From the NCBI GenBank assembly GCA_011773575.1, contig WVXJ01000039.1, forward strand, positions 8,281 to 14,548: a DNA stretch of 6,268 nt. The letters are read 5' to 3'. How positions within the stretch are numbered: the stretch's first letter is position 1; every line of letters begins with the position of its first letter. Positions 1-4,650 of the stretch are shown in pieces. The position numbers and the translations under genes were made by a program. Below the pieces are notes generated by a model that saw only the letters and a program-made list of their open reading frames with translations, was not told where the DNA came from and made no database searches. Source of the stretch: Armatimonadota bacterium. Lineage in GTDB: Bacteria > Armatimonadota > Hebobacteria > Hebobacterales > WVXJ01.

Positions 1-218
1 GCATGCAGTCAGTGCCTGATGAGCGGTTGGAGAGCGCGACTACATGGTGCCATGGCGTTGCCGTACTATCCCGACCTCCACCATTGTTCTAAATTCACTA
101 CAGCTGCCATTCAGAATAATCCTTTAGGTGGAGGACAACCTTCACAGCACTCTGCTAGTTTGGGACTTGTGCGAATCTTTCGCGTAATCAGCTTATTCCC
201 CAGGGAGGAAGCAAGGTC
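1..218. other. Upstream region of the RiPP locus, no confident gene
   Basis: No convincing gene is seen here. One frame is open from the left edge to 238-240, but it runs into the first radical SAM gene without any family resemblance. Another frame ends at TGATGA (17-22) and could be the last few codons of a gene lying to the left. Weak sigma70-like elements upstream of the first gene are TTGGGA (160-165), 17 bp, then CGTAAT (183-188); each box matches only 4 of 6 consensus bases. The segment 22-66 shares short blocks with the precursor peptide gene (see findings). Confidence 0.4.
202..210 (+). promoter_or_regulatory. Ribosome binding site of first radical SAM gene
   Basis: AGGGAGGAA, a strong Shine-Dalgarno match, lies 8 nt before the ATG at 219 and fixes that start. 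The resulting N-terminus (MDADALVAELEKLS) lines up with that of the second maturase (MDLEQISEALQQLS), which supports both starts. Confidence 0.8.
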
Positions 219-1526
219 ATGGATGCTGATGCTCTCGTAGCGGAATTGGAGAAGTTATCAGACTGGGATCTGCAGGATGTGATACAGCGCGTGCTCGGCA
301 GAGTGATGAAGGTAACTCTGACCAGGCCCGCGACGACGCTTGATCTGGTGGTAACCCTCAACTGCAACCTGCGTTGCGATTATTGCTTTGTGGCGGGTAA
401 GGACCGCGCCACGACGATGTCTCTCAGCACCGCCCAACGAGCCATCGACTTTTTTATTGGACACTCTGCGCGCAAAAGCCACCTGGAGATTGTGTTCTTC
501 GGCGGCGAGCCGCTGCTGGAACTCGAGCTCATGCGGTCGGCGGCCGCTTATGCCCGCGTCCACGCGGCGGAGAAGAAGAAGGCGATGCGCTTCTCGATCA
601 CCACGAATGGGACGCTGATTGACGACGCGGCCCTCGAGTTCGCGGAGGAGTTCGATATCCTCTACATGCTCAGCCTGGACGGCGCCAAGCGCACTCATGA
701 TCTGCATCGCCGCTCGGTCGACGGCCGCGGCACCTTCGATCGAATTGCCCGCAACATTCCATTGCTCAAACAACGCCAGGATTGGCTTGCCGCGCGTATG
801 ACGATTTCGCCCGACACAGCGGCGACCCTGACCGAAGACGTGCAGAGTCTATTCGATCTTGGTATCAACCAGTTCTTCATAGAGCCCGACTTCTTTGCCG
901 ATTGGTCTGCTGAGCAGATCAGCGCATATGAAGAGCAGTACCAGCGTCTGGCCGATCTCTACATCGAACTCCGCTCGGGTAACCAGCCCATCCGCATACT
1001 CGAATTCGAGACCAAGCCAACGGATCGTCGCCATCGCTACGCGGGCCGCTGGGGATGCCACGCCGGTCGAGGGCGGCTCACCATAACCCCGGACGGCTCT
1101 CTCTACCCGTGCAACCGGTTCCCAGGTCTGGGAGAAGGGAACGGCGAGTGCAGGCTCGGAGACCTGGAAGAGGGTTTCATAAACTACGCACCACTGCGCG
1201 ATCTCATGGATGACAGACATCTCATCCGGCCGAGCTGCAGGGAGTGTGCTGTGGCCGATTACTGTCAGGGAGGCTGCCCGGCCGCCAATCTTGCCACATG
1301 CGCAAGCATCTATACTGTTCCACCTGTCTACTGTGCGCAAATACGAGCCTTGGCAAGCATACTCGACAGCAGAGCAGAAGCGCTGGAAAAGTACGCTTGG
1401 GGCGCTGAAAGCCCGGTGAAGCCATGTTGTGGCGATGAACCTCCTTGCTCAGACCTGTTTCCGATTGCGCCTCCGAATGAGGGCGCCCAATCAGTCGCCG
1501 CCGACACAGCGGCGACCGGGAGATGA
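219..1526 (+). CDS. Radical SAM/SPASM peptide maturase, first of a pair
   Basis: This is a cytoplasmic iron-sulfur enzyme of 435 aa, most likely modifying the Cys-rich peptide encoded 103 bp downstream. A short helical, charged N-terminal segment (1-35) is followed by the radical SAM motif CNLRCDYC, with cluster ligands C49, C53 and C56. GGEP at 95-98 is the usual SAM-binding segment, and TTNGTLIDD follows at 128-136. The C-terminal SPASM domain, which binds auxiliary 4Fe-4S clusters, fits its consensus exactly: C280-x12-G293-x4-C298, then C340-x2-C343-x5-C349-x3-C353, a gap, and C372. The block GCHAGRGRL...YPCNRF resembles the equivalent block of thioether-forming (ranthipeptide/sactipeptide type) maturases. 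A tail beyond SPASM has three further cysteines (403, 404, 410) that the paralogue lacks. The radical SAM/SPASM assignment is firm; the reaction and substrate are inferred from context. No RRE domain is recognised. Confidence 0.93.
   Translation: MDADALVAELEKLSDWDLQDVIQRVLGRVMKVTLTRPATTLDLVVTLNCNLRCDYCFVAGKDRATTMSLSTAQRAIDFFIGHSARKSHLEIVFFGGEPLLELELMRSAAAYARVHAAEKKKAMRFSITTNGTLIDDAALEFAEEFDILYMLSLDGAKRTHDLHRRSVDGRGTFDRIARNIPLLKQRQDWLAARMTISPDTAATLTEDVQSLFDLGINQFFIEPDFFADWSAEQISAYEEQYQRLADLYIELRSGNQPIRILEFETKPTDRRHRYAGRWGCHAGRGRLTITPDGSLYPCNRFPGLGEGNGECRLGDLEEGFINYAPLRDLMDDRHLIRPSCRECAVADYCQGGCPAANLATCASIYTVPPVYCAQIRALASILDSRAEALEKYAWGAESPVKPCCGDEPPCSDLFPIAPPNEGAQSVAADTAATGR
1494..1517. repeat. 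Small hairpin and 17-nt direct repeat at the 3' end of the first maturase gene
   Basis: An 8-bp stem GTCGCCGC/GCGGCGAC (1494-1501 with 1509-1516, 7-nt loop) lies just before the stop codon. The 17-nt stretch at 1501-1517 is an exact copy of 811-827 in the same gene, 690 nt upstream and in the same reading frame, so both encode DTAAT. No T-tract follows, so I do not call it a terminator. Confidence 0.6.
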
Positions 1527-1544
1527 TGTCGTATCCGAGTTGTG

Positions 1545-1559
1545 ACCGGAGAACGCGGC
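1545..1559. repeat. Left arm of 15-bp inverted repeat around the precursor gene
   Basis: ACCGGAGAACGCGGC. The exact reverse complement stands at 1953-1967 on the other side of the small Cys-rich gene. Pairing does not extend beyond 15 bp on either side. The 9-nt part ACCGGAGAA recurs in direct orientation at 1576-1584. Confidence 0.85.
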
Positions 1560-1603
1560 ACTTAATACGCACGGAACCGGAGAAGTCTGTCTAAGTCTCG
1601 TGA

Positions 1604-1621
1604 CTCCTCACAGAAAGGAGG
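1604..1621 (+). promoter_or_regulatory. Strong ribosome binding site of the precursor, partly in a small hairpin
   Basis: AAAGGAGG (1614-1621) lies 8 nt before the ATG at 1630 and decides that start over the in-frame ATG at 1600. CTCCT at 1604-1608 can pair with AGGAG at 1616-1620 across a 7-nt loop, which would mask the Shine-Dalgarno sequence. The 5-bp stem is weak, so a regulatory role is only a possibility. Confidence 0.7.
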
Positions 1622-1629
1622 CGACTGCA

Positions 1630-1911
1630 ATGTCTGGACTTGAGACGCTGGCACAGGCTGTAGCCGGAGGTTACCTTGCCTCTGGCTCGAAGAAGTCTGC
1701 CCAAGGTAGAGGCCTGGGCGTAGGTGAAGGAACGGAAGTTGCTTGCTGCGATAGCGGTTGGAGCTACCATTCTTGCAGCGTTCCGTACAACTGCTCAGGC
1801 TATGAGATGTGGTGCTTCTGCAACGGCTGCCCGAGCAACTATTGCATAGGGCCGTACTGTGGCGTTTGCGGCTCTCCCAACTGCCCAGGCTCTTGGTACT
1901 GCGGTTGCTGA
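1630..1911 (+). CDS. Cys-rich RiPP precursor peptide (putative)
   Basis: This 93-aa peptide sits between two radical SAM/SPASM maturase genes and is their probable substrate. Residues 1-38 contain no Cys and look like a leader. The start, MSGLETLAQAVAGG, loosely resembles a double-glycine leader with GG at 13-14, and a basic, Gly-rich stretch follows (20-35). Residues 39-93 hold all 13 cysteines: 39, 40, 49, 55, 62, 64, 67, 72, 77, 80, 85, 91 and 93. Aromatic residues lie next to many of them (WCFC, NYC, PYC, WYC), and the chain ends in CGC. Hydrophobic signal-peptide or membrane segments are absent. The start is fixed by AAAGGAGG at 1614-1621; an upstream in-frame ATG at 1600 has no comparable site. 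I cannot assign it to a named RiPP family. A metal-binding Cys-rich protein is the alternative, but the flanking enzymes make a modified peptide much more likely. Confidence 0.85.
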   Translation: MSGLETLAQAVAGGYLASGSKKSAQGRGLGVGEGTEVACCDSGWSYHSCSVPYNCSGYEMWCFCNGCPSNYCIGPYCGVCGSPNCPGSWYCGC

Positions 1912-1952
1912 CGAGCAGTATGGCGGAAGTTGATGTCTGAAGGAACCGGATG

Positions 1953-1967
1953 GCCGCGTTCTCCGGT
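1953..1967. repeat. Right arm of 15-bp inverted repeat around the precursor gene
   Basis: GCCGCGTTCTCCGGT, exact reverse complement of 1545-1559, lies 41 bp after the precursor stop codon. The two arms bound a 423-bp segment containing only the precursor gene. I see no target-site duplication outside the arms. Confidence 0.85.
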
Positions 1968-2004
1968 GCCAAGATTCTGGCTGTGATGGCTACCAGCCCA
2001 TTAT

Positions 2005-2010
2005 GGAGGA
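2005..2010 (+). promoter_or_regulatory. Ribosome binding site of second radical SAM gene
   Basis: GGAGGA lies 5 nt before ATG 2016. An in-frame ATG at 1950 has a weaker site, GAAGGA at 1939-1944, also 5 nt away. That start would add 22 residues with no counterpart in the paralogous enzyme, so 2016 is preferred. Confidence 0.75.
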
Positions 2011-2015
2011 ATTCG

Positions 2016-3296
2016 ATGGACTTAGAACAGATTTCCGAGGCACTGCAGCAACTCAGCCAGGAGGATATGGGCGAGCTTTCTCGCCGCATGGTGACGGCAG
2101 TCAGGCAAAGCGAGTTCCAGCCGACCAACACCGTGGATCTCTTTATCACACAGGCATGCAATCTGCGCTGTGACTATTGTTTTGTCGGCCGCAAGAAGCC
2201 CCGCCATGCTACTGAGGAACAGCTGCATCGAGCAGTGGATTTCGTGTTGAAGGAGAGCGCCAATGCAAAGCAAGTCAAGTTCGTGCTCTTTGGAGGGGAG
2301 CCTTTATTGAGAAAGGATCTCGTGCGCAGCGTGGCAGAGTATAGTCGGCGGCGCGGCCGCGAAACGGGAAAGCAGGTGATTTTCGAGCTAACCACTAATG
2401 GGACGCTGATTGATGATGATGCACTGGAACTCGCTCATGAATTCGGCTTTAATTATCTCATCAGCATAGATGGGGACCGCTGCTCTCATGACTTGCACCG
2501 CAAGATGCCAGACGGAAGCGGATCCTTCGATACAATCGTGGACAAGATTCCTCTCGTGCAAAGGTGGGACGGCCACGGGGCCGCAGGACGCGTTACAGTT
2601 AATCCGGACACTATCGGCCGCCTCGCCCGCGGAATCCGTGAGCTGGTGGAGATAGGGTTCACTTTCTTTCTCATCGCCGCCAATGAAGACGTAACGTGGT
2701 CTCGCGAGGACCTCGATGAGTATGGCCGTCAGTTAGAAGAAGTGGCTCGCTTCTATATCAAGGTCAATGAGAAGGAGCGTCGCGTGCAGATACCTACTTT
2801 CATGGAGCCTCTGGAAGTCAAACAGAAGAGATTCACCCATTTGTGGGGATGCCATGCCGGCCGCGGGCGCCTGGCGATTGACTGTGATGGCAGGATCTTC
2901 CCCTGTGCGCGATTCGCCGGCCTGCAGGACGATGAGGGTGTCTATCAGCTTGGCACCCTGGAGGACGGCATTACAGAGTGGGCAGCTCGCAGGCGAGTCT
3001 CCTACGATGACCCACAAACACGCTACCACTGCCTGGCATGTGAATACCACGAGTACTGCACCGGCGGATGTCCGGCGACCAGTTTTCAGAACTGTGGAAG
3101 CGTGTTCCGCCCAACCGAGGTCTTTTGCGCAGTGGCCAAAACTACGCTGAAGATCCTTAAAGAAATGCCCGAAGTGGCGCAGATCTGGCCCTTGCCAACT
3201 GAGGCCCCGTATGAAAAAGCGGACTCCTGCGAAACCGAAGCCCCTTCCGGGGGGCAGCCCGAGTTGGAGGGGGAACATATCCAACCCATCAGCTGA
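2016..3296 (+). CDS. Radical SAM/SPASM peptide maturase, second of a pair
   Basis: This 426-aa paralogue of the enzyme at 219-1526 is collinear over its whole length. The radical SAM ligands are C48, C52 and C55 in CNLRCDYC. GGEP is at 93-96, then LTTNGTLIDD and HDLHR. The SPASM domain has the same spacing as its partner: C279-x12-G292-x4-C297, C339-x2-C342-x5-C348-x3-C352, and C371. GCHAGRGRL is identical in both enzymes. C290 and C360 are extra cysteines within the domain; C360 has a counterpart in the partner (C361) and C290 does not. The C-terminal tail (about 390-426) is Pro/Glu-rich with a single Cys, unlike the CC...C tail of the partner. It presumably acts on the same Cys-rich peptide, either making a second kind of crosslink, covering other positions, or working as a heterodimer partner. 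The sequence does not say which. The gene starts 104 bp after the precursor, with no clear terminator between, so co-transcription is plausible. Confidence 0.92.
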   Translation: MDLEQISEALQQLSQEDMGELSRRMVTAVRQSEFQPTNTVDLFITQACNLRCDYCFVGRKKPRHATEEQLHRAVDFVLKESANAKQVKFVLFGGEPLLRKDLVRSVAEYSRRRGRETGKQVIFELTTNGTLIDDDALELAHEFGFNYLISIDGDRCSHDLHRKMPDGSGSFDTIVDKIPLVQRWDGHGAAGRVTVNPDTIGRLARGIRELVEIGFTFFLIAANEDVTWSREDLDEYGRQLEEVARFYIKVNEKERRVQIPTFMEPLEVKQKRFTHLWGCHAGRGRLAIDCDGRIFPCARFAGLQDDEGVYQLGTLEDGITEWAARRRVSYDDPQTRYHCLACEYHEYCTGGCPATSFQNCGSVFRPTEVFCAVAKTTLKILKEMPEVAQIWPLPTEAPYEKADSCETEAPSGGQPELEGEHIQPIS

Positions 3297-3327
3297 GGGT
3301 GTTCTGCCCGTGGGAAACTTGGGTTAC

Positions 3328-3346
3328 CCCTGTCCTCCGCACAGGG
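3328..3346 (+). terminator. Possible terminator after the RiPP locus
   Basis: CCCTGT (3328-3333) pairs with ACAGGG (3341-3346) across a 7-nt loop, 31 bp after the second maturase stop. It is followed only by CCTTTAG, not a proper T-run, so this is a weak candidate. Confidence 0.3.
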
Positions 3347-3504
3347 CCTTTAGTCGCCAGAGCCGATGCTGCTGAGGCAAAGCAGGCGCGGCGGTAAGGG
3401 GCGATTCCTTCGGCGGGGCACCCGTTCGACTGCGCTCAGGACAAGCGGAAACCTCGCCCTACAGAACAAGCCCCCACCCTAGAGGAATTCGTGCGGATTG
3501 TGCG

Positions 3505-3526
3505 GGGCGGGAGCAAGCACCCGCCC
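3505..3526. repeat. GC-rich hairpin, 7-bp stem
   Basis: GGGCGGG (3505-3511) and CCCGCCC (3520-3526) form a perfect stem with the 8-nt loop AGCAAGCA. It stands 6 bp from the next hairpin, and the pair looks like a REP-type dispersed intergenic element. Confidence 0.6.
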
Positions 3527-3532
3527 GTGAAA

Positions 3533-3550
3533 GCGGTGGCAAGCCACCGC
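3533..3550. repeat. GC-rich hairpin, near-perfect palindrome
   Basis: GCGGTGGC and GCCACCGC surround AA, giving at least a 7-bp stem with a CAAG loop. I recall this motif, followed by ACTCC as here, as a frequent intergenic sequence in Acidobacteriota; this is memory, not a search. Confidence 0.6.
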
Positions 3551-3607
3551 ACTCCAAAGCCCCCCCTGCAGAACGCAGATAGCAGCATTATGGGTAATAC
3601 TCGCAGA

Positions 3608-3636
3608 TTGACAGAGGTACCGCCTTCACATAATAT
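3608..3636 (+). promoter_or_regulatory. Sigma70-like promoter for the amidohydrolase gene
   Basis: A perfect -35 box TTGACA (3608-3613) is followed after 17 bp by TAATAT (3631-3636). The overlapping CATAAT (3629-3634) is a closer -10 match but at 15 bp. Transcription would begin near 3643, leaving a leader of about 23 nt before the gene. Confidence 0.6.
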
Positions 3637-3665
3637 GCGCAGCATCGGGTAATCTGAAGGGCGGT
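3619..3665. repeat. Interrupted palindrome spanning promoter and start
   Basis: ACCGCCTTCA (3619-3628) is matched by TGAAGGGCGGT (3655-3665), 10 bp with one bulged G. A small inner repeat, ATGC-GCA-GCAT, lies at 3635-3645. The left arm is in the promoter spacer and the right arm contains the ribosome binding site. Because the left arm lies upstream of the predicted transcription start, an operator is a better guess than an RNA hairpin. Confidence 0.45.
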
Positions 3666-4505
3666 ATGATGGCTATTTTCGACGGACACGTGCATTTGAG
3701 TGATGAGAAGCCAGAGGAGTATGTGGAAGCATTGCTGCGCGCGATGGACCGCAATGGTGTCGGCCGCGCCATAGTCTTTGGTGTGCAGGGCGACCCTGAG
3801 GCCCCGGATTCGCTGGCTTCGTCGGCCCACAAGCGTTGGCCCGATCGCTTCACCCCATTCACTTGCGAACTGGATACAGAACATCCCCAAATGGCGGAAT
3901 GGCTGGATGAGCGGCTCTCTGAAGGCGATTGGCGCGGTTTGGGGGAGATCTTTGTCACGACAAACGACCCGGTCATGACATACCAGACGAGTGACGGCGA
4001 AACGGGAGAGTTTCGCTATCCGGTTCCGGCCAACGGCCCGCTGGACCCTCACTTCGGCGAAGTATTTGAAGTCTGCGCGAAGCATGGGATTCCGGCCCTG
4101 GTTCATTGTGATGACGAAGAGGTGATGGAAACTCTGGTTTCCCGTCACCCGGCAACGACCATCATCTGGGGGCATGCCGACTGGTACATTAACAGCGTCC
4201 GCCGCCTGCTGGGCGGCTATCCGAATCTGATTTGTGATATCGGCACAGGACTGCATTTCGCCGCGCTCGACCACGCCGAGAAGAACCTTGTGGAGGACTG
4301 GCTGGCTGTCTGGGTGCCGCTGCTGGAGGAGTTCGCCGGGCGCATCAGTTTCGGGAGTGATCTTTTCGAATGGCGACACCTGGAGCCGGATGAAAACGCG
4401 GATTGTGCGTATTCGCTTCTCGAGCGCGTCACCAGCCAACTGTCAGCAGAGGCTAAGGAAGCCTGGCTGTGGGGGACTTTGCAGAAGGCATTGGGAGAGT
4501 ATTGA
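3666..4505 (+). CDS. Amidohydrolase-2 family metal-dependent hydrolase
   Basis: This 279-aa TIM-barrel hydrolase belongs to the amidohydrolase-2 (COG2159-type) group, whose members hydrolyse or decarboxylate small substrates using a divalent metal. Visible features are the N-terminal metal motif DGHVH (H8, H10), GLGEIF with E94, PALVHCDD with H147, IIWGHADW with H170, and FGSDLFEW with D232 as the late acidic ligand. The set is complete, so the enzyme is probably active. The length is typical for compact members and there is no signal peptide, so it is cytoplasmic. The substrate cannot be read from the sequence. Two ATG codons, 3666 and 3669, are possible. GAAGGG at 3656-3661 is 4 nt from the first and 7 nt from the second, so the true start may be 3669. 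The gene has its own promoter and is the first of a plus-strand group separate from the RiPP genes. Confidence 0.85.
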   Translation: MMAIFDGHVHLSDEKPEEYVEALLRAMDRNGVGRAIVFGVQGDPEAPDSLASSAHKRWPDRFTPFTCELDTEHPQMAEWLDERLSEGDWRGLGEIFVTTNDPVMTYQTSDGETGEFRYPVPANGPLDPHFGEVFEVCAKHGIPALVHCDDEEVMETLVSRHPATTIIWGHADWYINSVRRLLGGYPNLICDIGTGLHFAALDHAEKNLVEDWLAVWVPLLEEFAGRISFGSDLFEWRHLEPDENADCAYSLLERVTSQLSAEAKEAWLWGTLQKALGEY

Positions 4506-4525
4506 CGCCGGCCCGGGTTTCAGCC

Positions 4526-4542
4526 CAGGGGCTCCTGCCCTG
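4526..4542. repeat. Small hairpin downstream of the amidohydrolase gene
   Basis: CAGGG (4526-4530) pairs with CCCTG (4538-4542) over a 7-nt loop, 21 bp after the stop codon. No T-run follows. Confidence 0.3.
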
Positions 4543-4576
4543 CGGACAAGCAGATTCTCTCGCAGATTTGGAATCA

Positions 4577-4604
4577 CCCGCCAGGAGTTGAGACTCCTGG
4601 CGGG
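4577..4604. repeat. Strong 12-bp perfect hairpin upstream of the DapF homologue
   Basis: CCCGCCAGGAGT (4577-4588) pairs with ACTCCTGGCGGG (4593-4604) around the tetraloop TGAG. It is the most stable hairpin in the window. No T-tract follows on either strand, so it is not a classical intrinsic terminator. It may be a dispersed intergenic repeat or a U-less terminator of the amidohydrolase transcript. Confidence 0.75.
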
Positions 4605-4617
4605 AACACTATATATA
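4588..4617 (+). promoter_or_regulatory. Possible promoter for the DapF homologue
   Basis: TTGAGA (4588-4593, 5 of 6 to TTGACA) is followed by TATATA at 4610-4615 (16-bp spacer) or 4612-4617 (18-bp spacer) in an AT-rich patch. The -35 box overlaps the loop and inner base pair of the strong hairpin, which makes its use uncertain. Confidence 0.4.
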
Positions 4618-4650
4618 TGTACCCTGTATTCACAATCGGAGGCTCGGAAA

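Larger units (their letters stand above)
3297..3665. other. 369-bp spacer with hairpins and dispersed-repeat-like sequence
   Basis: No gene is supported here. It holds a weak terminator-like hairpin (3328-3346), two adjacent GC-rich hairpins (3505-3526 and 3533-3550) and a promoter at its right end. A stretch at about 3423-3445, containing TTCGACTGCGCTCAGG, resembles a repeat I recall as common between genes in many environmental bacterial genomes. The composition looks unlike either neighbouring coding region, and the short open frames across it are low-complexity and unconvincing. Confidence 0.6.

Noticed and set aside
1523..1594. Short ORF starting ATGATG over the stop of the first maturase, 23 codons
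   Set aside because: No ribosome binding site, Arg-rich unremarkable sequence, and it contains the left inverted-repeat arm; overlap of start and stop alone is weak evidence.
1630..1911. Secreted or membrane Cys-rich protein
   Set aside because: There is no hydrophobic signal segment at the N-terminus, and the neighbouring maturases explain the Cys content better.
1950..2015. Upstream ATG extending the second maturase by 22 residues
   Set aside because: GAAGGA precedes it, but the extension covers the inverted-repeat arm and has no counterpart in the paralogue, whose N-terminus aligns with the 2016 start.
3436..3645. Minus-strand ORF of 69 codons in the spacer
   Set aside because: It runs across hairpins and repeat-like sequence, has no family features and no ribosome binding site that I could support.
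3588..4439. Long minus-strand ORF opposite the amidohydrolase gene
   Set aside because: The plus strand encodes a protein with a complete set of amidohydrolase metal ligands; the antisense frame is a shadow of its codon bias.
4234..4650. In-frame extension of the DapF homologue far upstream
   Set aside because: It overlaps the amidohydrolase in another frame and has no DapF similarity; GTG 4651 has a good ribosome binding site and gives the family N-terminus.
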